This document shows positions 1-7,995 of a stretch of 11,003 nt of DNA, one piece after another. The stretch spans positions 1 to 11,003 of the forward strand of contig JAQUXD010000054.1 of assembly GCA_028692535.1 (NCBI GenBank). Reading direction: 5' to 3'. The notes below the pieces were generated by a model that did no database searches, was not told the origin of the DNA, and worked only from the letters and a program-made list of their open reading frames with translations. The stretch is from Eubacteriales bacterium. Its GTDB lineage: Bacteria; Bacillota; Clostridia; Peptostreptococcales; Anaerovoracaceae. Numbering within the stretch: position 1 is the stretch's first letter; each line of letters starts with the position of its first letter. Position numbers and translations under genes: made by a program.

Positions 1-852
1 GTCCTGCCGGACTACGAAGCAGCCTTGAAAGCAAAGGCCAACGGAACTGTGGTATATCCCGATCCGGAGGATCCCGAAATCAAGGCGAAGCACGCCGAAG
101 GCTGCGCGCCAAATTTCTACACATATGCCAGACTGCCCATGTGGACCGAAGAGTATCTGATCCCCCACATCGATGAACTGCGAGACATGGGAATGGAAAA
201 CGTCTACTTTAAAATGGCAGGTTACGATCCGCAGGATCTGGAAGCTGTTCTCCGAATGGCTTCTACTGCCCGAGTCGATATGGTCACCTTCGACGGCGCC
301 GGCGGCGGCTCCGGTTACAGTCCCTGCAGAATGATGAACGAATGGGGTTTGCCGACGATCATGCTGGAAGCCACGCTGATGCCTATCTGTGAAAAGCTAA
401 AAGAGGAAGGATTCAAATTGCCGGCGATCGCTATGACCGGAGGATTCTCCATGGAAGACCAGGTGTTCAAATCTCTGGCATTGGGCGCGCCCTTTGTCAC
501 CCACATCGGTCTTTGCAGAGCCGCTATGGCCGCCGCCACCAGCGCAGCGAAAATGGGTGAAATGATCCAAGCCGGCAATGTACCGGCACACATCAAGAAA
601 TATGGATCTACTGTGCAAGAGATATTCAAGGACCTTCCCGACCTGCGCGCGCTGTACGGACGCCAGGCCAACGAATTCTCGCCTGGCGCCATCGGTGTGT
701 ACTCCTACTTGAACAGGATCGACCGGGGCTTGCGCCATTTCTGCGCTCTGAACAGGAAGTTCGATGTGAAACTGTTGGACAAGAGCGATCTGATCCCGCT
801 GACCGTGGACGCTTACGATATTCTTGCCATGACGGAAGATGCCCTGTTATAA
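1..852 (+). CDS. FMN-binding glutamate synthase-like protein (partial, C-terminal part)
   Basis: The reading frame is open from the first base, so this is the C-terminal 283 residues or so of a longer protein; the TTG at 25 is internal and not a credible start. The visible part resembles the FMN-binding (beta/alpha)8 domain of glutamate synthase. A segment VDMVTFDGAGGGSG near bases 271-315 occupies the place of the GGTG flavin/substrate motif, and MTGGFSMEDQVFKSLALGAP (about 433-492) matches the glycine-rich phosphate-binding stretch. The cysteine cluster that holds the 3Fe-4S centre in true glutamate synthases should follow, but only one cysteine (codon 514-516, in GLCRAAM) is present. Such family members are about 500 residues long, so roughly 40% is missing to the left. 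It lies 28 bases upstream of frlD and is probably cotranscribed. The fold is well supported; the reaction is unknown, and a role on an amino acid or Amadori-derived substrate is only inferred from the neighbour. Confidence 0.82.
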   Translation, partial: VLPDYEAALKAKANGTVVYPDPEDPEIKAKHAEGCAPNFYTYARLPMWTEEYLIPHIDELRDMGMENVYFKMAGYDPQDLEAVLRMASTARVDMVTFDGAGGGSGYSPCRMMNEWGLPTIMLEATLMPICEKLKEEGFKLPAIAMTGGFSMEDQVFKSLALGAPFVTHIGLCRAAMAAATSAAKMGEMIQAGNVPAHIKKYGSTVQEIFKDLPDLRALYGRQANEFSPGAIGVYSYLNRIDRGLRHFCALNRKFDVKLLDKSDLIPLTVDAYDILAMTEDALL

Positions 853-880
853 TAATAGAAAAATGACAGGAGCGTGACCC

Positions 881-1666
881 ATGCTGAAACTGGCCACTGT
901 AGGCGATAACTGTATCGATTATTATGCCGCTCAAGGGAAGATGTTCCCCGGCGGCAACCCCATCAATGTGGCGGTCTATGCCGTCCGCTGCGGACTTCCG
1001 GCGTCCTATACGGGCGCCGTAGGCGACGATGAATACGGAACGTTCATGCGCAGCGCCCTTTCCGATAAGGGAGTGGATGCTTCTCGTGTCCGTGTCCTCC
1101 CCGGAAAAACGGCCGTCACCCAGGTGCAACTGGTGGACGGAGAACGGGTCTTCGGAGACTATGACGAAGGTGTGCTGGCAGACTTTGTGATCCGCGAGGA
1201 CGACATCGATTTTTTCTGTGACCATGCGTTGCTGCACACAGGCCTCTGGGGGAATGCCGAACACGAGCTGCATCGGATCAAGGCCCGGGGGCTACCCGTT
1301 TCCTTTGACTTTTCCACGGCAAAAGAAGGCGAAGTACTGGAGACAGCCCTGCCTTATGTGGATTACGCCTTTTTCTCCGATGAGGAAGAATCAGAAGAAC
1401 TCCTGACCTTTATGAAGCAGATCCACAGCAAGGGCCCTCGTATCGTCACGGTAACACTGGGGGGAAACGGGAGCATTGCCTACGACGGAAATGCCTTCTT
1501 CCGCAATGGCATCATCCCCACGGAAGTCGTGGACACCATGGGGGCCGGCGATTCTTTCATCGCTGGATTTTGCAAGGGGATCATCGAACAGAAACCCATC
1601 AAGGAATGCATGAAAATGGGCAGTGAATGTGCCGCCGTCACCCTGGGATATATGGGCGCCTGGTAG
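881..1666 (+). CDS. frlD: Fructoselysine 6-kinase (PfkB/ribokinase family)
   Basis: A 261-residue PfkB-family sugar kinase, the same length as I recall for E. coli FrlD. It shares the family-specific stretches LATVGDNCIDYY at the N terminus, GGNPINVAVY (24-33, sugar binding), RVFGDYDEGVLADF (from residue 89), and the C-terminal GAW. The PfkB signature DTMGAGDSFIAGF (218-230) carries the catalytic base Asp224 and the anion hole; VTLGGNGS shortly before it is the usual ATP-site approach. FrlD phosphorylates fructoselysine to fructoselysine 6-phosphate in the cytoplasm, which the deglycase FrlB then splits to lysine and glucose 6-phosphate. FrlB and the transporter are not in the window and would be expected further left. 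The ATG at 881 is preceded by ACAGGAG at 865-871. It is the last gene of its unit and is followed by a terminator. A related PfkB kinase for another Amadori compound cannot be excluded, since only sequence resemblance is available. Confidence 0.85.
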   Translation: MLKLATVGDNCIDYYAAQGKMFPGGNPINVAVYAVRCGLPASYTGAVGDDEYGTFMRSALSDKGVDASRVRVLPGKTAVTQVQLVDGERVFGDYDEGVLADFVIREDDIDFFCDHALLHTGLWGNAEHELHRIKARGLPVSFDFSTAKEGEVLETALPYVDYAFFSDEEESEELLTFMKQIHSKGPRIVTVTLGGNGSIAYDGNAFFRNGIIPTEVVDTMGAGDSFIAGFCKGIIEQKPIKECMKMGSECAAVTLGYMGAW

Positions 1667-1692
1667 TGCGTTCGCACGTAGCGTGAAGCAAA

Positions 1693-1721
1693 GAGAGAGC
1701 CTGTCCGGGCTCTCTCCTTTT
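1693..1721 (+). terminator. Intrinsic terminator after frlD
   Basis: A perfect 9-bp stem, GAGAGAGCC (1693-1701) and GGCTCTCTC (1708-1716), with a 6-base loop, is followed by CTTTT. It lies 26 bases after the frlD stop codon and 27 bases beyond the convergent sbcC stop codon. Read on the minus strand the same stem is followed by TTTG, a weaker T-run, so it may also help to end sbcC transcription. Confidence 0.85.
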
Positions 1722-1748
1722 ATAGGTTCCATTCAGTGGATGCCTGCG

Positions 1749-4514
1749 CTAATATATGATCTCCACCCGACTTCCCTTCGCGCGATCTTTTTTGACGACA
1801 ACCTGCTTGTCGATCTTCTGTTTCAGTTCAGGCACGTGAGAAATGATGCCCACCAACCTGTTTCCTTCGGCCAAGCCGTGGAGCGCCCGCATGGCTTGCT
1901 CCAGAGATTCTTCGTCCAGAGAGCCGAAGCCTTCGTCCACAAACATGGTATCCAGACGGATACCCCCGGCGGAGGAATGGACTTCGTCGGACAGCCCCAG
2001 GGCCAGAGAAAGCGATGCTTTGAAGGCTTCTCCTCCTGACAAGGTCTTGACGCTTCGCTGAGATCCGTTGTAATGATCGATCACATCCAACTCCAGACCG
2101 CTCTGGCTCCGGTTATTTTCTGCTTCCGTTCGACGGATCAACTCATACTGGCCCGAAGACATCACCATGAGTCGGGTATTGGCTCTGGCCACGATCCGGT
2201 CGAAATAAGCCATCTGAACATAGGTTTCCAGCTTGACTTTCTCCTTTTCTTTCAAACTGCCGTTTGCGGTATACGATAGCGTCCGTGTCCAGATCCACCG
2301 CTCCTCCACTTTCGAAAGCTCTGCCGATGCCTTAGCCAGATGCGCGCCGGTTTCCCGGTTCTTCTCCAGTCGAAAAGCGATCTCCTGCCCCTCTTTTGCC
2401 AGAATTTGTTTCTGCTCTTCAGCTTCTTTGAGCAGCGCTTCTTCCCTGGAAATATCAAACTCCCCGCCATCAGCCAGCTGTTTCTCCAATGCATTTATGC
2501 TTCCCCGGAGGGTTCCGATCTTTCCCAGACAATCATCCCGGGCGATCAGCGCGCAATCGATCTGCTTTTGGATTTCTTCCTGCTTTGCGGACAGATCCCG
2601 AATGACCTTTTCCGCCTCATCCTTACTGTCGTAGGCCAGCTTCTTCAAAAGATCTTCTGCAGCCTCCTTCAGGTTGCTGATGCGAGCTGTATATTCCGCC
2701 AGAGCTTCCCTGCCCGCGCCGGACTCCTCCCGCATGATTTCGAGCTGTTTTCGCTGCGCATCCAAAGATACGGCCAGATCATTCCCTCGAAGGACATGGG
2801 CAGACGCGATCTTCAGCTTTTTCTGTGCTTCCGCAAACTCGGCGGAAAGGATCGTCAACGCATTTCGGATCTGCTCCGCATAGGCCAACGACTTCCCGCC
2901 GGGCAGCACATGATCGGCCCTTTTCTCAAGCTCGGCGGTCTGCTGATCGAAGCGCCCCCGCAAGGCCCCTGATTCCTGGCTGCTGCGATCCGCTAGCGCG
3001 GCAGCTTCTTCCGCCTTTTTTCGAAGAACCGTGAGATCTGCCTCAGCCGGTGCCTGGGGTGTACGCACGGCAGGAGACGGATGACTGATCGAACCGCATA
3101 CAGGGCAAGGGACTCCGGCCTGCAGTCCTTCCGCCAGGATTCCTGCCTGTGCATCCAGGAACAAGCGATTTTGCTCGTGATAGGTCTCCTCCAATTTGCG
3201 CGCCTGATCCCTGGCGGTGCGATATTTCTCTGTCGCTGCATCCGCGTCCTTTCGGAGAACATCCAGAGCAGAAAACTCTTCGGCCAGCTTCTTCATGGCC
3301 GCAATCCGCTCTTCGAGCTTCGCCAGTTGTCCGCCCAACCGCTCCTCTTCCACAGGCGCATCTTTCAATGCTTCTGCCTCTTGCTCATCTTTCACAAGAC
3401 GCATACTGCTTTCCGTAAAACGCTTGGCCAGAGACTCCAGGTGTTTTTCCAGGGCTTCCTTTTCCAACGTCGCAGCGGTCGACTTTCCGCGGAGCTCCCG
3501 TAGCTCCTGATACCGGTCCAGTTCGTTCTTCAGGATCGCAGACTGACGTGCATACTCACGGATCTCCGGCTCACGGCTTTTCCATTGCGCGAACTCTGCC
3601 TTGAGCGTCTCTGCATGCCGGGTCTGAATACTGAGTTGCTCTTGCATCGTCGTCAACGATTCGGCGGCCTTCTGCAGTTCCCTCGCTTTCGTCAGACCGG
3701 ACACACGTCCGCTGTGATGCTTTTCAGCTTTCGCGTACTGCGCTTTCCAGTCGCTGTACATCATCTCGTCGGAGGCGATGAGCGCGTCCAGCAGTTCCAG
3801 AATTTCCTCGATGAGCAACTCACCCTGTCGGGCCTTTTTCACCCGCAGCTCCCGGGGGTCCGATTCGGGACAGACGATGCCTTCCACGTACTGGCGTATG
3901 CTATTTTTGCGTAACTCCCGGTCTTTCTCACACTTTGAATACTCCGCCTTCAGCCGATCCTGCAGTTCTCGATACGGATGGGTCTTGAACAGATGTCGAA
4001 AAATGGTTATGCGGTCGTCTGTAGGGGCGAAGAGAAGCTTTAAAAATTCCCCCTGGGCGATCATGGCGATCCTGGTAAATTGATCTCTGCTGATGCCGAT
4101 CAGTTCTGCGACTTTCTGATTGACCTGCCGAGGGCCGGTCACGACGCTTCCGTCGGGCAGCGTCAACAGCGCGTCAGACTTCTGAGGAACCATGCCTTCG
4201 CCTCGTTTGGCGGGACGCATATACTCCGGTTCACGTCTGACCCTGTAGATTTTCTCTGCATATTTCCACGTCAGCTCTACATAGGTAGGGGTTTGGGCAT
4301 CTGCATATTTGCTCCGAAGCATACCCGCATCCCTGTTTTCGCCGCTGGGTTCTCCGTACAATGCATACGTGATAGCGTCGAATATCGTGGTCTTTCCGGC
4401 CCCGGTGTCTCCGGTGATCAGATACAAACCCCGGGTGCCCAACAGGTCCAGGTCGATTTTTTCTTCTCCCGCATAGGGTCCGAAGGCGGATAGGATCAGC
4501 TGCAGCGGTCTCAT
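1749..4514 (-). CDS. sbcC: Exonuclease SbcCD, ATPase subunit SbcC (Rad50-like)
   Basis: A 921-residue SMC/Rad50-type ATPase. The N-terminal half-site has Walker A GDTGAGKTT (35-43) and the Q-loop AQGEF (Gln154). A long charged coiled coil follows on both sides of a zinc-hook motif, Cys470-Pro-Val-Cys473, at the middle of the protein. The C-terminal half-site has the ABC signature LSGGE (825-829), Walker B ending Val859-Asp860-Glu861, the D-loop SLDEE and the H-loop His893. With SbcD it forms the nuclease that trims DNA ends, hairpins and blocked breaks in the cytoplasm. It is somewhat shorter than the E. coli protein (about 1050 residues), mainly through a shorter coiled coil. The ATG overlaps the sbcD stop codon by four bases (ATGA) and is preceded by GGGAGGAGG, so the two subunits are probably translated in a coupled way. 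It is the last gene of the minus-strand run and converges on frlD. Confidence 0.96.
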   Translation of the reverse strand: MRPLQLILSAFGPYAGEEKIDLDLLGTRGLYLITGDTGAGKTTIFDAITYALYGEPSGENRDAGMLRSKYADAQTPTYVELTWKYAEKIYRVRREPEYMRPAKRGEGMVPQKSDALLTLPDGSVVTGPRQVNQKVAELIGISRDQFTRIAMIAQGEFLKLLFAPTDDRITIFRHLFKTHPYRELQDRLKAEYSKCEKDRELRKNSIRQYVEGIVCPESDPRELRVKKARQGELLIEEILELLDALIASDEMMYSDWKAQYAKAEKHHSGRVSGLTKARELQKAAESLTTMQEQLSIQTRHAETLKAEFAQWKSREPEIREYARQSAILKNELDRYQELRELRGKSTAATLEKEALEKHLESLAKRFTESSMRLVKDEQEAEALKDAPVEEERLGGQLAKLEERIAAMKKLAEEFSALDVLRKDADAATEKYRTARDQARKLEETYHEQNRLFLDAQAGILAEGLQAGVPCPVCGSISHPSPAVRTPQAPAEADLTVLRKKAEEAAALADRSSQESGALRGRFDQQTAELEKRADHVLPGGKSLAYAEQIRNALTILSAEFAEAQKKLKIASAHVLRGNDLAVSLDAQRKQLEIMREESGAGREALAEYTARISNLKEAAEDLLKKLAYDSKDEAEKVIRDLSAKQEEIQKQIDCALIARDDCLGKIGTLRGSINALEKQLADGGEFDISREEALLKEAEEQKQILAKEGQEIAFRLEKNRETGAHLAKASAELSKVEERWIWTRTLSYTANGSLKEKEKVKLETYVQMAYFDRIVARANTRLMVMSSGQYELIRRTEAENNRSQSGLELDVIDHYNGSQRSVKTLSGGEAFKASLSLALGLSDEVHSSAGGIRLDTMFVDEGFGSLDEESLEQAMRALHGLAEGNRLVGIISHVPELKQKIDKQVVVKKDRAKGSRVEIIY

Positions 4515-5647
4515 TGCGCCTCCTCCCAGATTTCTCTGACAAGCCTATCTGTAAACGCTCTGGCTTCGCCGGCCAGTTCCTGATCGTTCTGCCTTTCATA
4601 AAAATCGGCAAACACCTCCAAGGGATCTTTCTCATTGATGCCGTCAGCATCCAGAAATGCAGCGCCGGAACGGGTCCGTAGATTGTCGTAATCCAGTTTC
4701 ATGATATTGGGATAAATCGTACGCAGCTTTCCGATGGCATCGGGAATATCCTCTTCGTCGGTAAGCGTGATATGGATATAGGCCTCCGTATCCAGGTCCA
4801 GATAGAAAGATCGGGCGGTCAGCTCCAGATAGCGCCCCTTGTATTCGGCCATGTCTCGCAGAGGGATAAGCTCCGCTGTGCGGACAGTCGTCTGCCCTTT
4901 GGCTTCCAACTCCACCACCGTAAGGGATTTTTTGTGCCGTACCTCGGAGAAGGAATACTTGAGCGGGCTTCCGCAGTACCGAATGCTATCCCTTCTCATA
5001 TTCTGAGGGCTGTGCAAGTGGCCCAAGGCTACATAATCGAAAGAATCGAAGATGGAAACGTCCACGGCATCGACGCCCCCCACGCTGATGTCTTCGGACT
5101 CGCAGAGCGTCGCGCCGGCCACAAACTGATGGGTGATCAGCACGTTCCGAGCCAGTGGATCTAAAGAAAGACTTTGGATGATCACCCGAAGCGCATCGGA
5201 AAAGGTCCGGATCTCCTCCTGAGGGAAAAATCTGCGCACATGAGCCGGACGCACGAAGGGCAGCATATAGAAATCCACGGGCCCGTTTGCATCAACAAGA
5301 CGCACCGGTGCCACTGCGCCTTCGTACACTGGTGATAGATATACACCACAGGGAACCATAAGTCTGGCGCCGAAGGCCACTCGTTCCGGGGAATCGTGAT
5401 TGCCGCTGATGACGAATACGCTTCGGTCCTCTGCAGCCAGACGGTACAAAAAGCGATCGAAAAGCCGTACGGCCTCCGCCGAGGGTACAGCTTTATCGTA
5501 AATATCACCCGCCAGGATCACAGCCTGAGGATGTTCCGTTTCCACTTTTTCAATGATCTGGTCCAGAATGTATTCCTGGTCTTCCAAAAGGGATATTTCG
5601 TTGACGCGCTTGCCCAGATGCAGGTCGGAAAGATGGATCAGCTTCAT
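4511..5647 (-). CDS. sbcD: Exonuclease SbcCD, nuclease subunit SbcD (Mre11-like)
   Basis: A 378-residue calcineurin-like phosphoesterase. All metal-site motifs are visible: Asp8 and His10 in LSDLHLG, Asp48 in LAGDIYD, Asn83-His84-Asp85 in SGNHD, His173 in ITHQF, and His210/His212 in GHLHSPQ. This is the usual SbcD arrangement, with a C-terminal capping region reaching to WEEAQ. SbcD supplies the Mn-dependent endo/exonuclease activity of the SbcCD complex. The frame stays open upstream to 5842, but the start at 5647 is chosen because the protein there begins MKLIHLSDLH as in the family, an AAGGAGG lies 10 bases upstream, and the ATG overlaps the copA stop as ATGA. The same four-base overlap links it to sbcC. 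Linkage to sbcC is standard; direct coupling to a copper ATPase gene is not something I recognise as usual. Confidence 0.96.
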   Translation of the reverse strand: MKLIHLSDLHLGKRVNEISLLEDQEYILDQIIEKVETEHPQAVILAGDIYDKAVPSAEAVRLFDRFLYRLAAEDRSVFVISGNHDSPERVAFGARLMVPCGVYLSPVYEGAVAPVRLVDANGPVDFYMLPFVRPAHVRRFFPQEEIRTFSDALRVIIQSLSLDPLARNVLITHQFVAGATLCESEDISVGGVDAVDVSIFDSFDYVALGHLHSPQNMRRDSIRYCGSPLKYSFSEVRHKKSLTVVELEAKGQTTVRTAELIPLRDMAEYKGRYLELTARSFYLDLDTEAYIHITLTDEEDIPDAIGKLRTIYPNIMKLDYDNLRTRSGAAFLDADGINEKDPLEVFADFYERQNDQELAGEARAFTDRLVREIWEEAQ

Positions 5648-7941
5648 GCAGGCTTTTCCTCCTTGCGTTTTCTGACGGTCTGATTCCGGATCGGCCGATC
5701 CAGGTTTTTCGTGCGAAGCCGCAGCGCATTGGTCACCACGAATATCGAACTGGCCGCCATGGCAAAGCCGGCCAGCATGGGACTCAACAGCATCCCGTTG
5801 ATCGGGTAGAGCAAACCTGCCGCAATGGGAATCCCCACACAATTGTAGAAAAACGCCCAGAATAGATTTTGCTTGATGTTCGCCAATGTAAGCCGACTCA
5901 GATTGACCGCCCGGATCACATCGTACAGATCGCTTTTGATCAATACGATATCCGCCGATTCGATGGCGATGTCGCTGCCGTTGCCTATGGCGCAGCCGAT
6001 GTCGGCCTGGACCAGAGCCGGCGCGTCGTTGATGCCGTCTCCGACCATCAAAACGGTATGACCTTCGTCCTGCAGTTTTTGAACGATCTGCGCTTTTTCT
6101 TCCGGAAGGACTTCGGCCAGGACGCGATCCACACCCACCTGGCGGCCGATATGAGCCGCGGCCGCCTGATTGTCGCCGGTTAAAAGAACGGTGATGAATC
6201 CCAGCTCCTTAAACGCAGCGATCGCTTCAATGCTCGTAGGCTTGACTGTGTCCGCCACGCCGATGGCGCCCCAAAGTGTATCGGACAGTGAAACATATAT
6301 GACACTCTGCCCTTTTTCCGATAGGGTTTGAGCAAAAACTTCCACCGGAGTCAGGTCGATCCCGGCTTCGGACAGAAGCTTGACATTACCCACAAGCAAA
6401 TCCCCTCCGTATCCCAGCTTGGCACGGATGCCTTTGCCTGTTACGTTGGCGAATTCCGTCACTTCCATCGTGCTGGACAACTCTCTTTCTGCGGCTTCTT
6501 CCACGACGGCTTTCGCCAGGGGATGATCGGAAAGAGCCTCCGCAAGAGCGGCCAGAGCCAACAGCTCGTTCTCGTCGACACCCAAGGCTTTGATCTCGGT
6601 CACCCGGGGCTTTCCTTCCGTGACAGTACCGGTTTTATCCAACACCACCACATCGGTGTTATGCGTTGTTTCCAGCGCTTCTCCGCTGCGGATCAAAATG
6701 CCGTTTCCGGCGCCAAGACCGGTCCCGACGATGATGGCGGTAGGTGTCGCCAGACCCAGCGCGCAGGGGCAGGCAATCACCAGCACTGCTGTGAAAATGC
6801 GAAGAGCAAATGACAAATCCTTCCCCAACAACAGCCAAAGGAGCGCCGCAGCCACAGCGATCAGGATGACCACCGGCACAAAAACGCCGGCGATGCGATC
6901 CACAATTTTTGCGATGGGCGCTTTCTTTTCCTGAGCGTCCTCCACAAAACGGATGATCTTGGCCAAAGTCGTGTCTTCTCCGGTACGCGCCACTTCCACA
7001 TACAGCGCGCCGTTCCCGTTGAGGCTTCCGCCGATCACCTGGCTTCCGGGTTCTTTGTCCACCGGGATGCTCTCCCCAGTGAGCATGGATTCGTCCACAC
7101 TGCCCGCGCCCTCTTTCACAAGGCCGTCCGCCGGAAACTTGGCGCCCGGCCGCACGAGAACCACATCACCCTTTTGAAGCGTGTCGGAAGGAACCTCTGT
7201 CAACTGTCCGTCCCGAAACAGCAAGGCGGTGTCCGGCGCCAGCTCCATGAGTTTTTGGATGGCGCCCTTGGTCTTTTCCTTGCTGCCGGCTTCCAAATGC
7301 TTGCCCAGCATCACAAAGGTCAATACCACCGCTGCCGATTCGTAATACAGATGATGGACCTGATGCGGGTTGTCTGTGATCAGAAACGTCATCGCCAGAC
7401 TGTACAAAAAAGAACTGCTGCAGCTGATCGCTACCAGTGAATCCATATTCGGGATGCGATGGTAGAGAGATCTAAAGCCGCTCACAAAATATTTTCGGCC
7501 GATGAAAAGCACCACGATGGTGGCCAAAAGCTGGGCTATTGCATAATTCACCGGATGCGTGCCGATGCTGATCAGATCCGGCATGGGAATGCCGGGGAAC
7601 AGCATGGGTCCCATAGAAATATACAAAAGCAAAGCAGAAAGAAGGATTGCGGCTGCGATGGCTTTGGCGCCGATCTCATCGGCAGGCATAGCCTGCGCCT
7701 TCTGTTCCGTCGCTTTCTTTCCGTCCCGGGAAAGCAACTCAGCCGTAAATCCGATCCCTTTGATTTTCTCGGTTATTTCTTCGGACTTGATCTTCTCCGG
7801 CTCGTAGTGAATGGTCATTTTTCCGGTGGCCAGATTCACACTGCTTTCCAAAACGCCGGCCATTTCCTTTGTGACACGCTCCACCGATGCTGCGCAGGAG
7901 GCGCAGGACATCCCGCCTATTTTATATGTTTCCTGTATCAT
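5644..7941 (-). CDS. copA: Cu(+)/Ag(+)-exporting P1B-type ATPase CopA
   Basis: A 765-residue P-type ATPase of the P1B-1 subgroup. One N-terminal heavy-metal-associated domain carries GMSCASC (Cys13, Cys16). The membrane metal site is Cys391-Pro-Cys393 in TM6, with Tyr699-Asn700 in TM7 and Met728...Ser731-Ser732 in TM8, the pattern known for Cu(+)/Ag(+) transporters. Catalytic elements are present: actuator MLTGES, phosphorylation site Asp435 in DKTGT, His474-Pro475 in SDHPLAKA, and GDGINDAP (634-641). Many family members have two HMA domains; this one has one. The protein pumps monovalent copper or silver out of the cytoplasm. The start ATG has GGGAGG upstream. No copZ, copY or csoR gene is nearby. 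The last codons overlap sbcD (ATGA). Substrate assignment rests on the membrane motifs and is firm for Cu/Ag as a group. Confidence 0.95.
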   Translation of the reverse strand: MIQETYKIGGMSCASCAASVERVTKEMAGVLESSVNLATGKMTIHYEPEKIKSEEITEKIKGIGFTAELLSRDGKKATEQKAQAMPADEIGAKAIAAAILLSALLLYISMGPMLFPGIPMPDLISIGTHPVNYAIAQLLATIVVLFIGRKYFVSGFRSLYHRIPNMDSLVAISCSSSFLYSLAMTFLITDNPHQVHHLYYESAAVVLTFVMLGKHLEAGSKEKTKGAIQKLMELAPDTALLFRDGQLTEVPSDTLQKGDVVLVRPGAKFPADGLVKEGAGSVDESMLTGESIPVDKEPGSQVIGGSLNGNGALYVEVARTGEDTTLAKIIRFVEDAQEKKAPIAKIVDRIAGVFVPVVILIAVAAALLWLLLGKDLSFALRIFTAVLVIACPCALGLATPTAIIVGTGLGAGNGILIRSGEALETTHNTDVVVLDKTGTVTEGKPRVTEIKALGVDENELLALAALAEALSDHPLAKAVVEEAAERELSSTMEVTEFANVTGKGIRAKLGYGGDLLVGNVKLLSEAGIDLTPVEVFAQTLSEKGQSVIYVSLSDTLWGAIGVADTVKPTSIEAIAAFKELGFITVLLTGDNQAAAAHIGRQVGVDRVLAEVLPEEKAQIVQKLQDEGHTVLMVGDGINDAPALVQADIGCAIGNGSDIAIESADIVLIKSDLYDVIRAVNLSRLTLANIKQNLFWAFFYNCVGIPIAAGLLYPINGMLLSPMLAGFAMAASSIFVVTNALRLRTKNLDRPIRNQTVRKRKEEKPA
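5658..5664 (-). promoter_or_regulatory. Ribosome binding site of sbcD, inside the 3' end of copA
   Basis: AAGGAGG on the minus strand, 10 bases before the ATG at 5647. It lies within the coding sequence for the last residues of CopA (KRKEEK) and decides the sbcD start against the longer upstream reading frame. Confidence 0.75.
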
Positions 7942-7977
7942 AAAAAACCTCCCGGCAGGTATTCGATTCCTGCCGGG
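7942..7977 (-). terminator. Hairpin plus T6 between feoB and copA: terminator or attenuator touching the copA start
   Basis: Read on the minus strand, CCCGGCAGG (7977-7969), a 9-base loop, and CCTGCCGGG (7959-7951) form a perfect 9-bp GC-rich stem. AGG and six T (7947-7942) follow, and the copA ATG comes next. This has the form of an intrinsic terminator for feoAB. The 3' arm of the stem plus the AGG also makes up the GGGAGG ribosome binding site of copA, so the same fold would partly hide that site. On the plus strand there is no good T-run. Confidence 0.7.
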
Positions 7978-7981
7978 TTCT

Positions 7982-7990
7982 ATTATATCA
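7982..7990 (-). promoter_or_regulatory. Extended -10 promoter candidate for copA-sbcD-sbcC
   Basis: On the minus strand the nine bases TGATATAAT match the extended -10 form TGnTATAAT exactly. No recognisable -35 box lies at 17 bases upstream, where the end of feoB is. The predicted start site, near 7975, falls in the first arm of the inverted repeat. The match could be chance in an AT-rich gap, so confidence is moderate. Confidence 0.5.
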
Positions 7991-7995
7991 TATTT

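Noticed and set aside
25..852. Complete gene starting at the TTG at 25
   Set aside because: The frame is open to the window edge, there is no ribosome binding site, and the family needs a large N-terminal part, so the gene is partial.
626..1273. Minus-strand reading frame of 215 codons
   Set aside because: Antisense to the glutamate synthase-like gene and frlD, which are both clearly coding.
1623..2039. Plus-strand frame of 138 codons from the frlD end into sbcC
   Set aside because: It runs through the frlD terminator and opposite the conserved SbcC C-terminal ATPase motifs.
5648..5842. N-terminal extension of sbcD by 65 residues
   Set aside because: It lies within copA, has no SbcD-like content, and the family start MKLIHLSDLH with its own ribosome binding site is at 5647.
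7951..7977. Inverted repeat as a CopY-type cop box
   Set aside because: The TACAnnTGTA core is absent; terminator or attenuator is the better reading, though an operator for another regulator is not excluded.
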